64,000 bases of DNA from Isoetes taiwanensis (GCA_021234155.1 JAJEKV010000005.1:16414089-16478088), one strand, 5' to 3'. Counted from the first letter of the stretch, positions 1 through 13,098 are shown. Made by a program: numbers and translations. The notes: generated by a model from the sequence alone, not told the origin.

Positions 1-155
1 TTGTGGTTCCGGACGTATTGCTCCTCAGGAATAAGAGCATGGCAAGCTGCATCAAGAGGATTGATAGAACTGCCATCTGAGGCCAGGAATGAAGGGCGCG
101 TGATCTCGGCGCCCAACTGCACTAACAAGACCACTTGATCTCCTAGCACTTGAAA
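1..155 (-). pseudogene. unrecognised coding-like fragment at left edge
   Basis: Read on the minus strand, bases 155 down to 1 stay open and give protein-like sequence of balanced composition (it includes LGDQVVLLVQLGAEITRPSF). The same frame continues upstream to about base 225, broken by one TAA at 156-158. The other frames here are closed. The fragment runs off the left edge. I do not recognise the family and assign no function. It may be an exon of a decayed gene or part of a transposon. Confidence 0.25.
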
Positions 156-158
156 TTA

Positions 159-1640
159 GGGGTAGCTTGGCTCAAAGAAGGTGCAGGAGAACAAGGGGGC
201 AGAAGCTTCAAAGACCCGAATCACTTAGATATTATCTATCTGTGACACAAAATAGTAATTTTTAATAAGGGCTACACTTCAAAGAGTGAGGAAGTAATTT
301 ATCTTCTAGTGGCTTTATTTGGTCGGTCAACATCACCGAAAATGAGAACAATTTTGATCATATCATATTGATCAAAAGGTCTGTAACGTGCATCTTCTAG
401 ATTTTTGCAAGAGGTCAACTTCTGGATATCCCATAATGTAGTAAAATTTACTGCTTGACATTATATAACTTCGGAAGCCCCGGGCATTAAAGCGGGCATT
501 CAAGGGATCAACAAAACATCTTCAAAACTTTGTTTGTGGTATTCCCAAGTGATTGATCTTATGCTTTAACTTATTTCAACTTTCGCCATCATCGGTGAAG
601 AATGGGTTGTTCCCACTTGGAAAGCGTAATATATGCTAACAATGGTTGGTATACGTAGTTTCCCAAGCATTTGCTGATTTACATATTTTGGATGCGAATC
701 GATTAACAATTCGCGAGTTTTCTTTGAAAGCATTCTTAAGTATGACTTCTTGTTGGTGTTCATTCGCGGGGTTGATGGCATGGATGCCTTGGGCGTAGAA
801 GCGGGCTTTTAAGTTCTTGAAGAATATCGCTTAAAAAGGGCCATTTGTAAGTAACTATAACGAACCTCTTTTATTGTGAATACCAGTGGACACCTGTTCT
901 TCTATAAATGCAGATAAATGGAATAACAACACCACTATAGTAAGTCTCATTTATGTAATATAGAGATATTCATGATTAATGTTTTGCAGCTAGAAACTAC
1001 AACGCCACCAAAACGTCTGAAATTCGAATTGCAGAAGCCTCCTAGCTGGACTCACGAGAGCCTATTAGGTCAGGAGGCACAGGCGTTGAGGAGGCGACAC
1101 TGCATGGATCAATGCGGTGCTGGTAGTAATGAGATTTGGCGAATCACGAGAAATTAGTGCAAATTGTAACCCCACTCATCCAGAAGGGTTGGGCTTGGGC
1201 AACACTACCTCAGTAGGAGGAAGAGCAACAACCAAACAATCAACGGGCTTGACAACCTACACCTCAATCATCACGGGCACAACAAGAAAGCATAGAGGTA
1301 GAAGATCCATCTCTTTGAGCTCAGAGTTCGGATAGCGACTCAAGATTGACTCGCGGTGCTTCGCGCCGCGGGCATAAGCACCATGATGACCCTATCGAGG
1401 AAAAGAAAATGAAACGATGCAATGATAGGCTAACTAGAATATGGTGGAAGGAGTCGCGATAGAACAAGATGAGGAAAAGCTGATTCAAAACTTCAACAAT
1501 GCTTTTAAAGTAAAGCATTATGTGCCCGATCTATACCAAAGGGATAGGTTCAATCACGACATCGTTTATATGGAATCACGTATAGTTATGGTCGACACAT
1601 ATTTGCCATACTCGCGTAAAAAATCTGACAAAAATTAGAG
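159..1640. other. no recognised gene; short open stretches only
   Basis: Only short open frames are seen. The most protein-like are 972-1155 on plus, preceded by a splice-acceptor-like TTTTGCAG, and 1441-1638 on plus, which contains YVPDLYQRDRF. Neither matches a family I know, and they are out of frame with each other. Treat as unassigned. Confidence 0.3.
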
Positions 1641-1675
1641 CATCGGAAGAGTTTTCGCGTCGCGATGAAAACTCG

Positions 1676-1826
1676 AATGTCTGTAACGATGCGTCTGTAG
1701 TTTTCGTCTGTAACGATCTTTCAGCGTCTGTGAAACCATTTCGTCTGTGAAAGTTCAGCGTCTATGGCTCGGAAAGGTTCAGCGTTTTTTTTTTTCAGCG
1801 TCTTGATTTTCTTGTTCCAGCGTCGC
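1676..1826. repeat. degenerate CGTCTG/CAGCGTCTG short repeat
   Basis: The words CGTCTGTAA, CGTCTGTGAAA and CAGCGTCT recur about eight times in 150 bases, with a 10-T run inside. It is a low-copy imperfect tandem repeat with no coding signal. Confidence 0.6.
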
Positions 1827-4800
1827 ATGATTTTTTCGGTGAGCTAAAATTAAAATCGATGGAAACTAGCGGCGTTAAATTTTGGCAGCGGCGACTTACT
1901 CGATCATGCCCGGAACCAGGCAGCTATAGGGATGGCTGGATGGCGACATCGGTATGCGCATCTTCGAATCAAAACATCGGCCAAGCGACAATGTCTCTCC
2001 TTTCTTGTTTTTCTCGGCTTTTCTTGTTGGGTTGGTAGTCGAGGTATGTAGCCCGATGCCTTGGTTTTCTGCTTTGTTGTAATGCTTTGGCGAGGAATTG
2101 GGAACTGGTTTTGCTCATGAATGTGAGTTTTGAAAACTGATCGCCGGATAGCAAATAGCAGCCTGATTCATAGCTTTCCCGAAGCCGACGCAAACCTCAC
2201 ACCAGCGTGATCTTACGCTCTTAGTCAGTTCTTTTTAAGCTAATGCTGGGAGCTTACTTGAGTTTAAGCACAATCTTTTATTTCAGATGCTTCATGTATA
2301 GGGCTTACGTATAATGGCTTCAGCCTCAGCCTATTGCGCGGAATGCATAAGAACTTAGGTTCCTTCTTTGGTAACCATCCCATGTCGATGGGGAAAGATC
2401 GGATGCTTTTCTGTTTGGTGAGAATGGTGATTGGATATTAAAGTTGGATGAAGACACGGCGGGAGGCTGGGTTACAAATGGAACACTAAGCGGTCTTATT
2501 ACCTAAATTTGTAGTGAGGATGCTACGGGGTGTGAAGCGAGACCACCCTATTTGGATAGGCTTGGATGTTGACATAGTGGGAAGATAGTCGCATTAGCTC
2601 TTATAGTACCACCATGAAGGATGATAGTGCAAGTCAAGTTAGCATGGGATGAAGTTTGCTCTCTTTCAGGCCCCTCATGTGTGCGTAGCAAGGGCTTGAC
2701 TCTGGATAGTGATCCTTGATTCGATCTGGTTGTGTTGCATCAACTCTAGACTCTTATCTCGGTTATTTATTTGGACACCAAGTGGTAGGGTGGATTGAAG
2801 TGCTACTGTCTGTGGAAAAAGATAAAAGTCTCCTTTGGTAATGTGTTGTGGGAAGAAGCGTGAGGCATGAAGAGCAGGTCGCCATAGTACTAACATCGAC
2901 ACACGGAAGATGTAAGAGCTTACGTTATTCAAGTACACGCAGTTAGATGGTTCTTCACCTGCCCTCCTTTTGGAGTTATTGATTATTGAATGCTTCCTAT
3001 ATAGCCTATTTAAGAGGCTTAATGTTTTGTATAATTCTTCCTATTGTCCCTTGTGGGGTCTAAATAAGGTCTTGTACCACCGTACCCAGTATTAATAAAT
3101 CTTGCCTTCAACAACAAAAATTATTTTTTAACTTTATCGTCGGGAATTTAGATTTCGTGCGTCTGAAGCTATCCTACAATGACCGGATAGCAGTTCCATC
3201 GACTAGATGAGGATAATTTGTCGATGTAAATATCTGAAGATTTATAGAAAACAATTGAGCGATGTCTAGGATAATAGAAAGGCAAGCGTTGGATAGTTAC
3301 ACATAAAGAATGAATATAACATTAAAAAGGCTAGTCCGTGCAATAAATCCCGGGGCGATAGGGAAGGCGAAGACAAGTCATGAACCTAGAAAAACACCTC
3401 ATACCGGCATAGAGACAAATGTGATGGCAAAAAAATGAGCAGAGGATATCTTCAACCCAAATGGGGCAAGCACGGCACCTTGGCTCACCGACAATAATAA
3501 AGGGATAAGAATGGTGGCTTTTAAGGAGGCCCTGCAGCGAAAGTCTCTCGGCGAGGGCAAATCGGTGAAACATGTTTGAGACCCGGTATGCACCCACAAA
3601 GGAACCAAGAGGGTTGAATGTATAAGGAAAAGTTCTGCTTCAATATTTTCAAGCTGAGTCACTCGCCTCCACGAGTGCCTTTTTAATCATCACCGTGACA
3701 CGAAAATTCCAGGGCCCGATATTTCCCCACGGAGGTAAGGCCATCTCGGACTCTAAATCTGAGGCATCAGATTGAGGCTTCAAAATTTTGGTTCAAAATA
3801 TAGCTTAGCCTCTCAAGTCCTAGTTTTCTTTTTATCTTGCTATGCTCTCACCAAATGCTTGTCGCGGGATTGGCATTCCAACTTTGCTGGATTAGATTTT
3901 TTGAAATGATTAACTTGTGCATCTAAGCTCCTTGTCGTCAATATATTAAATTGGTAAGGCATCCAAAAGCGTGCAATGTGGTTTCATCACGGCTACAAGC
4001 ATCTCTCTAACATCATTTGTCGATGCATTCACTTGTTTTCTTGGCACGCGCATCTCTTTGGCTAACTTCGTCGACTCCCTTTACTTTCTGCTTCAAAGAT
4101 GCTCCACCGCCATTGCTACCTTGGAAAAATGACCTTAAAGTAGCCTATACAAAGGGGATGCTTCACACGCGTGGAAACACATAGCATTGGCCCAAAATTC
4201 TAGATCAGCTTATATTTTATTGCAATTTTTCCTTTCACTGGGAACACCGATTGTCGCGACTATAATGTGGATAAATTACTAGTTGCAAATACCTCCAATA
4301 GATCTTTGATATTAAAAAATAGATGATAATGGGGCATAATCACAAGATCCCTTTGTTCCTCGCATTTATGATACAAGATACTACCACGGGCTACAACACG
4401 GGCGCATTTGAGGCTGGGGAACGGAAGGTGTGGGGTTTTCTAAACACCCAACATAACTGAAGAAGTATTCAACTGCGATTTCGTGTGCATGTAACATGGA
4501 AAAACTGCATCAAGAAATGTGAAAAGGGCAAGGAACTCAATCTAGAGATCGACTTATGGGGATAAGATAGAATACAAATACAATATACAAGGTCATCGCC
4601 TTGACAGGACACCAAATGATTGGTATACGATCCTATAATATTCAGCCCGTGAGTGCGCAGAGAAGTAGCTCGAGATACCGCTGCATACGTGGAAATTCAC
4701 CATATAAGGAGACAATGAAAAGACCCAAGACTCATCGGGCATGTAGGCCACCCCTCATCACAATATACGATGGGGTTGAGTTGAAGTAACAATAGAAAAA

Positions 4801-7690
4801 TTCCATAACAATACACCCCCAACTTAAAAAGATTCTATTGATACTGATTCGACATGTGGCGCCTCTTATCATACGGCAAGAATCCACATTATTCATTCAA
4901 GCCGCTATAGTACCGTGCCCCGAGATTGGGTCAACAGCCTCTTCTTTTGGATTTTAATCACTTTGGGATGTGTTGAAGATCCGTTGGTGATTCTTGATTA
5001 AATAGGTTGGACGATTATTTCATGCGGTTTTGCTTGATCTCCATTGCAATTCCATGTTTGAAGCTTTGTGTATTATAACCTCCATTGCTCAAGGTGAACA
5101 ACTTTAAAGGATTTATCGCTGATTTCTTCAGGTGTTTATTCGGCTTGAGCTATACTTTGAAACTGATTGCAGCTCATTTGGGATTTGTTATAAGATCCCG
5201 TAAATATAGAATTGCTCCTTTTTAGGGCGTGGTCATTTCGAAGATGTATTGGGATCCGGTTTTTAGCGGTGATCTTGTGCAAGGAAAAATCACTCGTGGG
5301 TATGAAGACAGGGAGAAATGAGAGAAAATGAGGCATCGAGGTTAAAGAATGAAGAGAGGCTAAAGAATGAAGAAGGTGCGCCCATTGCCATGCTTGAGGC
5401 CAATGTTCTCAGCCTAACTAAGGAGATGTATGACTGATGTTGAACATGAGCAAAGGAAAAAGTCCCTCATCTCCTCCCTCCGATGTCTCCTCATGGCTGC
5501 CTCGGGCTTGCCCATGTCGGCCGCCGGTGAGGCTCGACATCAGCCGGGCGGGCTTACCTCAGCCATCCTCTCTCTTCATGATCCGCTTCATGATCGAGGA
5601 GGAATTTGGTTTCCATCAAAATGGGGTATCACCTCGTCTTTGTGATATTGTTTACTTTTGAGAATTTACTTCAAGGGCCCCAAAAGGGTAGACAATATCA
5701 CACACTCTTTATTTTATCAAAGACTTGACTTAACATTCAAGTAATGATACATGCTATAATGTAAAAATGAAGGCAAAGGAGCATGTATCTTCATGCATTG
5801 GTAATCCATGTAAGATATATGGTCCTGCATATTATGAAGTCCAAGGAAGAGGACAAAGAGGAAGATGATTGAGTACTACAAGAGGGTTCCAGTTGCACAT
5901 ATATGTTATATAATATTACACGCATGGAAGCTGCCTTCACCTGTAGGATTCACACACATCAAGAGCCCTGGGCAAATGCCTTACTCATTTCCTCAAATCT
6001 ACTACCAAGGATTTCACCTAGTACTCTTGAGGTGGTCTCCACCCACACTTTAAGATAACTTTTGAAGAAATCGCTTTTAAACGGCTCCATAAGATGGATA
6101 TGGCTACGCTCTCATTGTGGCTCCGCATTTTAGCCACCAATGAAATATGATTAATGCTCTCGCCCCTCGCTTTAATTCATCCTCCAGCTTTTATGAAAGC
6201 CCCCCGCCCTATATTAGCACCTCCATGGCTCCCTCGGACTGTGTTGGCCTTCAAGAACTGCTATGGATTAACTTCCCCGGATTGTTGAAACAAAGCAGAA
6301 ATTTCATGCTCAAAGAAATTGAGTCCCACCAACGGCCGAATTCGTCAGGGATCGAACCCCGCAAAAATCCCCGCCGTGGACCGATTTCATGCCCGAGATC
6401 GCCCAGCCTCCCACGACTCAGATTCTGCATATAGAAAAAACCGCGACAAGGAGTAAGCTCGGACCGCAGGGTGTATAGCCCGGCTTCAATAAGCCCGGCT
6501 ATGTCCCATTTAAAAATATATGCCGCTAGTCCCTACTATTTGATTGACAAATGAGCGCCATCAACGCATTTGATCTTTGAAGGTCGCTCCGCAGAGCCGC
6601 TTCTGCTATAGCCGTTTTGAAGGGCATAGCGTAGCCTACCTCCATAGTCGTTTTTGAAGGGTAGAGCCGCTCTTCCCATAGCTGGTCTTTGAAGGGCTTC
6701 TATGCCATAGCCGCTCCTCGCTTAAAGCAATGGAAAAATCCTCAGCCTTCTTTATCTGAATTTATTTGAATGTATTCTTTCAGAACGTAAGCTCATTCTC
6801 GCTATGAAGCTGGTCATAGTCTGGCTTCCATGCCATATAGCCAGATCTTGGGAGTTTTGCTATAGCTACAATTTCGTGGTGTACCAAATCTCAAGAGATC
6901 AGACTAAATCTCTTTTCAAAGGTATGTACCAACCCCTTTAAATTTTCAAGTTTCAACTTAAGCATGGTGGAAAAATAATCTCCTTTTTTTTTCAAATTTT
7001 GAACTTAAGCATGGGTGGGAAAAAAACTCTAATATTGAGAGAAAAACGCAATATAGAGTGTAGGTGTTGTGTTATGGATATAGCATGGCTAATGGTATAT
7101 TTTCTAAGACTAATGGATATGAAGGATTAAAATTTTGATTGTCTCCGAGGTTCAACCAACAGGTCCGCTACAAGGTTTGTTTAATGAAGACATTGACCGC
7201 CATGCATCCTTTTGGCGCCCTATCCCAACGCGATGGCCTCCAAATTTCTAAACAAAGGGCATTTCATCTTGTTCCGGATTGGTTCCTATGGTCGATATGG
7301 GAGTGCCTAGATACCACATCTTCGTGGTATTTATTCATCTCTGGTATTACTGTTAAGTGATGGTGGCCCGTGAAAAGACATTGACAGTTTCTACGAGTGT
7401 TCCTCCCTCGACTCGTAACTGTGGAACGTGACCGATCTCGTATCTTCAATTGATTCTTACCACAGTCTCCTATTCGAGGTACATTGTGCTCCTGTGCCTG
7501 TGTTCTCGTGGTATCTTTTGTGTGCTTACACAGCTAGATGAGACATGTAAATTTCTTTGTACTTTTTCTCATTGAACAAAACTTTGGCTTTCTCGGCCCT
7601 TCAAAAAAAAAAGTTATATATAAATTGACATCTATTTATATGTCCCTTCCTACCATTTTATGTGTGCTACTATGTTCACACATTACGACA
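1827..7690. other. gene-free stretch
   Basis: No frame shows recognisable protein motifs, and open frames are below 100 codons and strand-symmetric. The 2980-3115 segment looks like the tail of an old LTR (short TATA-like words, then a run of polyadenylation-like AATAAA words before a CAACAA end), but no partner LTR is visible. Repeated words (CATAGCC, TTTGAAGGG) occur at 6580-6720. Confidence 0.35.
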
Positions 7691-7694
7691 TGTA

Positions 7695-7755
7695 GTCACT
7701 TTGAAGGCCAAGACACAAAATGGGGTCACTTTGAAGGCTTAAGACACAAAATGGG
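7695..7755. repeat. 2 x 30-bp direct repeat
   Basis: Two adjacent copies beginning GTCACTTTGAAGGC and ending ACACAAAATGGG occur at 7695-7724 and 7725-7755. They differ by one indel and a substitution. Confidence 0.85.
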
Positions 7756-7824
7756 GCCATGCATTCTTTGACGCATTACGATCGCCCTCTATAGTTCCTA
7801 ACACAATGTTGCACAAGGTTTACA

Positions 7825-8010
7825 TATTATAGGTTTAATGCATAGGTTTACTAGGGTTTCATGGCTTTAATGCATAGGTTTACATTGGTTTAATCCATTT
7901 AGGACGCATTTACAGTTTATTATATAGATTTACATAGTTTTAATGCATAGCTTTCTTACAGGTCTAATGGCTAGGCTTAGATACTATAGGTTTAATGCAT
8001 AGGTTTAGAT
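7825..8010. repeat. AT-rich imperfect tandem repeat
   Basis: The unit TTTAATGCATAGGTTTA recurs with variation at least six times between 7825 and 8010, with spacing of about 20-40 bases. Confidence 0.65.
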
Positions 8011-8084
8011 GGCCAAATGGCAATTCCTCTCGCAAAAATAACCTCCTCGCCCCTAAAACCGTGGTTTCACCAAAGTCAGCTTTC

Positions 8085-8545
8085 TAATTTAATTTGCATT
8101 TTCACTGGCGAGTCGCATTTCGACCATGAAAGTTGAGAAAGGCCCTAAAAACTTTTTTTTTTTTTTTTTCCTACTTTAAAAAAAGGGGAGAAAAAGATTT
8201 TTGTTTTTGTTTTTTGTTTTTGCTCTAAGCTATGTTTCTCGACTCGCGAGTCGAGAAAGACCCTAAGAAGGGCCTTTCTCGACGTCGAGAAAGGCTCCTC
8301 AAACTTGTTTTTTTTTCTACTTAAAAAAAAAGAGGGATCCCCTTTTTTTTTTTTTTTCTGAGCTATGTTTGAGAAAAACCCTCAAACATGCATTTTTCAA
8401 TCTCTTAGATCTGACTTTTTCATTTGAGCTGTCTTTTTGAGAAAGGGCCTCAGACTTGCCTTTTTTCTCGACTCGCGAGTCGAGAAAGGCCCTCAAACCT
8501 AGTTTGTTCAGAAATGACCCTTAGAACTTGTTATTTTTTTATTTG
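8085..8545. repeat. homopolymer and palindrome repeat block
   Basis: Units of roughly 100-130 bases repeat imperfectly. Each has a GAGAAAGGCCCT-type word, a long T or A run (up to 18), and a palindromic core. Perfect 24-bp palindromes lie at 8235-8258 and 8464-8487 (half-site TTTCTCGACTCG) and at 8272-8295 (half-site GCCTTTCTCGAC). No coding signal is present. Confidence 0.75.
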
Positions 8546-9039
8546 TATAATCCATAGCATCAATTGCATTAACTTTATTTTGTCTTTTCGAGTACAGATC
8601 GCAAACAGAATTCTCTTCAAGTAGCTCTCTGGCTTGGAACACCTCGGACCTTTCTCCGCACATTGTTCCCAGTAGGTGGTCTATATGGGAAGATGATGTA
8701 ATATTTGTGTCAGCCCGACCATCATGGTCTCTTCAACTACTGTAAAATACAATGTAATGAAATTATATATGAATAAAAATACAGGGCAGATTAGCACTTT
8801 GTTTACAGAGAAAAGGCATTTTCATTGATTTTAGATGTGCTCTTTATCTTCTCGACTCACAAACCGAGAAAAGTAGACCACGTAATTTTCCTCAACATTT
8901 TTTGTTAGACAGGAAGGCATTATCTAAAGCAATAATGCGGTTTTAAAAGTTTCGCACGTCCTTTTTGTGTAAAATAACAAGGTTCCTCAAAAAAATGGTA
9001 ATGGCATGTGACCCACTTTAATTAAATGCGACTTTTATG
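8546..9039. other. gene-free stretch
   Basis: AT-rich sequence with no open frame of note. A degenerate relative of the CTCGACTC palindrome word occurs at about 8851-8868. Confidence 0.3.
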
Positions 9040-10122
9040 TGTCAGGAAATCAAAGATTCCCATGCCAAGGTATCAGGATTATTGATGGCACTATGTATTT
9101 TAGAAAAACCTTTTCAACATATCAATATAGACTTTGTTAGTGTTCCACGAAGAAGACAACGTAATGATCAAGTTTGAACTATTGTGGACCGTTTGAGTAA
9201 GTATGCAAGCTTTATTCCTTGAAGAAAGACATTAAAAGCTCATGATGCTACACGGTTATTTTTGAAAGAAGTATTTAAGAACCATGGATTGCCAGAGGTA
9301 ATAGTTTTTGACAGAGATTCAATGTTTTGCAGCAAGTTTTGAAGAGCATTCTTTACATATCTAGGCACAAGGATGCATTTCTCCACGCTTTCCATCCCCA
9401 GATTGATGGGCAGACGAAAGTTACTCATAGAACTCTCCTAAGCATGTTACGCAGTTTTGTACACGTATTTGATTTGAGAGCCAGATTTGCCGCTGGTTCG
9501 TTCCTTATAACATGGCCTGGGGTCGGGTTTCCTTATAACATGGCCACACACTCAGCCACAGGTTTATCACCTTTTTTATGTTATGCAGGGACTCCTGCTA
9601 TTAAAGTGGCAGAAGATGTGATAGAGGCAGATCAAGCACCAGAGCAGCACTCGTTGTTGCTCATGAAAGGTACACTCGTCAAGTGAACAGGAAATGCAGA
9701 CAGGTTCTATATCAGGTGGATGATTGGGTATTCATTAAAATCATTAAGCAAAGATCGCATCTTTCTTCAACGTAAAAGCATAAGCTTGTTAATGATTTTA
9801 TGGACCTTTTAGGATCACTGAAAAGATAAATGATAATGTTTAGGTTGGAATTGCCGGATACTTGGAAGATGCATAATTCTTTTAATGTGGAATGTCTCAG
9901 GCCATTTAAAGAAGTTAATCCACAGTTGGTACCGCACACATCAGAATCAGTGATAGTGGATGATAATCGACTGTATCAACCAACCTGAGATGATTATGAG
10001 GCATAAGGGTCGTGGTACTAATCGCAAATATTTGGTGAAGTATAAAGAGGTGCCACATACCGAAGCAGAATGGAAAATAGAGGATTATTTTGAACATTAT
10101 TTACCTTTGTTGGAAGCTTAAG
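9040..10122 (+). pseudogene. decayed Ty3/gypsy chromovirus: integrase and chromodomain
   Basis: Pieces of a Ty3/gypsy integrase run in order on the plus strand. About 9112-9215 gives the WQHINIDF...VDRLSKYASFIP region around the first catalytic Asp. About 9265-9340 gives FKNHGLPEVIVFDRDS with the second Asp. The 9327-9686 frame carries the FHPQIDGQTKVTHR block. About 9840-9915 gives the C-terminal LELPDTWKMHNSFNVECLRPFK block. About 10004-10122 gives a chromodomain-like RKYLVKYKEVPHTEAEWKIE ending in TAA. Several stops and frame changes separate the blocks, so it cannot be active. The family is known to insert chromosomal copies by DDE integrase, with the chromodomain guiding it to heterochromatin. 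No RT or gag was seen upstream, so it is 5'-truncated. Confidence 0.8.
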
Positions 10123-10184
10123 TTTACATGCGCAATGAATGTAGCATGCCTATATTATTTCAACGATTCTTTACCATGGCGAGC

Positions 10185-10758
10185 TGTTACGAATACATTC
10201 TAAAAGTTAGAGTGTTATGATAAAGTCCGGACTTATATACAAACAAGGCATTAGAATTAGCTATTCTATTGTCATGCCAATCATAGTGCACCATCAAATA
10301 TAGAATTAGCTACTCTATTACTGGTTATCTATGATTGGAATAGATTAAGGGATAAGATGATTCTAATCTTAGTCTGGTGTATTACAGAAGCAAAGCCAAT
10401 AATGGACTATTGGACGAGAATAGATCCTGGGGGTTTAAAAGGACATGCCTTGGAGAACAAGAGCATCATTGGTAGCCTTCGAAGATTGGCTCTGAGAGAT
10501 TGCATCTTAGTTCAAGGGAGGAACTAGCGGCAAAGTCCTGGGGACTTCTAGTGGGATATTTCTGTGATCAAAAGTGCTTGTGATCAAGAGTGCTAGTTCC
10601 ATGGTTAGGCGGTAGGAGTGCTAGTTCCATGGTTGGGCGGTTGAACTTCTCCCTGACTCTTGTTGTACCCAGTCTCTTTTTTAATAAAGAATTCCACTAT
10701 CTTATGTGTTGTACCAGGTCTCTCTTTTAATAAAGAATTCCACTATCTTATGTGAGCA
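10185..10758 (+). repeat. probable 3' LTR of the 9-10 kb chromovirus
   Basis: A segment starting TGTTACGAATAC and ending TGAGCA follows the chromodomain stop by about 60 bases, which is where the 3' LTR should be. It ends with AATAAAG polyadenylation-like words. No 5' partner is in the window and no clear polypurine tract precedes it, so both boundaries are inferred. Confidence 0.4.
10661..10752. repeat. 2 x 46-bp direct repeat in the LTR
   Basis: The segments 10661-10706 and 10707-10752 are near-identical adjacent copies (TGTTGTACC...TTTAATAAAGAATTCC), which duplicates the AATAAAG word. A shorter duplication of GTGCTAGTTCCATGGTT lies just upstream (about 10589-10637). Confidence 0.85.
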
Positions 10759-11999
10759 ATCGTCTTTTCCCTTAGTAGCTTTTTAGTCCAATCCGTAAAA
10801 GTGAAGACAAAAGAACTAGAAAAAACCAAATGCCGTTGTTTTTCCTTCCGCTGGAAGACTTGCACCCCATAACATTATTACGTGGTTCTCTAATTGCCTT
10901 TGGTTTTCCTCAATTAATTTGCTTGTCTTCGCTGAATTGCATCGCTTCCTCTTCTCAACCTGACATACCCGCTTGTTTTTTGCTAATTGCCTTTGGTTTC
11001 TTTTGCATGCCGCTTCTGCATTATAGCCTCTCTTGCATAACCAGAATCAATGCTTTAACTCCATTGACCGCCAGATTTCTTTTATTTCATCTTACCTGCC
11101 TTTCTCAATCTTTCTAAAATTGATACATGTTCTACATGTTACCAAATTTTTTTATCATCGTTGTAATAGTACTTTTGAAACTCGATGATATGAGTCCTTC
11201 AATGCAATCTTTTCCACAATTGTTTTCTCGAAATCAAACATGTAACAAACATAAGTCCTCAAAGTACCGTTGAAATTGAATTTTTTTTGGATTAATTGAC
11301 ACTTCTCACCGCCAATTAGTACAAAAGTTGTGTTCATATTTTACCAAATGAAAACAAATTTAAGATCATTATGAAAAAAGAGCGTCGACAAAGTTAGACA
11401 AAGAGATCTTTGCTAATAATGTCAAGGGTAGCAAAAGTTTGAAGATAATAAAATACAGGACAGCTACATGCCGTAAATGTCTTTTTAATTGAAATTATAA
11501 AGCAAGATGCCTCTCAAATATAGCAAAATTAACCTACCTGAACATATAGTAATTTTAAATGGAATGAACATCATAGACCAAAAATTACATGCTCTGAGAT
11601 GCTCAGGCAAACATGCTAAAGAACAGTTTGGAAAATGAAAATGAGATTATTAACCTAAAAGGAAGCATGAAGGACATGATACTTCTCAAAAGATGAATTG
11701 ATTTGCATGCATAACTACAACACTTCTTCAATGTTGTAAACAACAGATTCAGCCAATCCAAATTTAAAAAAAAAAACTTTTGTTGCACAGAAAACTATCT
11801 AAGAAAAGTGAAATCTTGCCTTTAGAGCTGCAATATTTATCTATCCAAGCCCTAGAGTCAACTGAATTATGAACAATGTTTTTCACTGCACAATCACCTG
11901 CAAAATTGGCACAGAAGCAAAGATTATGCCAGATCCATTCAAAGAAGTCTTTTGATTGTGGGCTTAAAGGCAAATAGAAAAGAAAAAATTGGCTCAAGG
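10759..11999. other. gene-free stretch
   Basis: AT-rich sequence with only short open frames on both strands. The longest (10830-11117 plus) is a hydrophobic, low-information translation with no recognisable motif. Confidence 0.35.
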
Positions 12000-13098
12000 G
12001 CTATGTCAGGATGAGAAAATGGTATGATCTCGACCGATCCGGGCAATCAAACCGGAGGTTATGATGGTCGAGAGATTAATTGCCCACATTCGTGAGTCCG
12101 CGAAGAAGCCGTAATAGTAAAGTCGATTGTGGTCCTCAACAAATGTGACATAATGATCCAAACCGATTATCAAGAAAGATGAGAAAGATCATTGCGGAGA
12201 ATGAAAATGAGGCTCCACTCAGATCCAACTTCCAAAAGCAAACATGAGAAGAATCACGCCTTTTCCCACCATCACCACCTTCCCATTTAACTCAAATATG
12301 GACATGACATCGGGGGTAAGTTTCTCGCTTAGATCGTGACAAAGAAAAACTTTTTCTAACAAATCATACCCTACTTAACAGTGGTCCACGCTTCATGCAA
12401 AAACATAACAAAGATAATCATCACCGATTCTATCAGAATAAAGATAGAATTTCCTACCGCCACCATATCCTTAAAACCGGGTTATCTTCATAAATCAAGA
12501 AGGCCTCGTAATCAAAAAAATATCCTCCCATAAACCGCTTTGTATCAAGCGTGATAAATCATCGAAAGTAAAAGTGGTCCCCTACTAAAGCAGAAAAAGA
12601 TCCGCCTTCTCCGGGCGAGCATTTCCAGATAATAGAAGTCAGACTTTTCGTCTTCATATGAGACGAAAGCAACAAGGGGTATATCTGTCCATTCATTCAA
12701 CACCGGATTGCATAGTGCTAAAGATAAGAGACCAAAGCGCCATCTTCAATAAGCAAACCAAACCATGCTCGTAACATACGTGTATATGAATGAGAGATTT
12801 TGTAGGGGATTAAATGGGTCAGAAATGTTCTCGCCAAGAGTTTTCTCAGATAGTGATATAACCCGCCAGATTGGTTTGCTCATCGATAATAACTCGAGGA
12901 GGAAAGAGGGTGTGGAAGATATGGATTCGGCAGTCACCCCAATAACCATTGAGAAATGAGAAGTTTGTTCCACGCCTTAGCCTCCGAGAGTAAGGCTTTA
13001 TTGCACACGTAGGCTGTAGGAAGTATTTGGAAGAGTAGAATATCCTCACAAATGCCACTCCATAGAAGTGGATTAAGCTCCAGAGCTGCCATATCCAT
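12000..13098 (-). pseudogene. decayed F-box-like gene
   Basis: On the minus strand an ATG at 13098-13096 opens a frame reading LLWSGICEDILLFQILPTAY followed by CNKALLSEAKAWNKLL. This pattern matches the F-box, the SKP1-binding domain of SCF ubiquitin ligases, whose helix usually ends in CKRWN or CKAWN. Downstream, in shifted frames, are LALCNPVLNEWTDIP (typical of the kelch or beta-propeller half of plant F-box proteins) and a segment with MGGYFFDYEAFLIYEDNP. At least four stops or frame changes occur. A TAGGGTTT telo-box-like word sits just upstream of the ATG (13108-13135), common in plant promoters. Best read as a pseudogene. The F-box call rests on pattern, not alignment. Confidence 0.45.
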
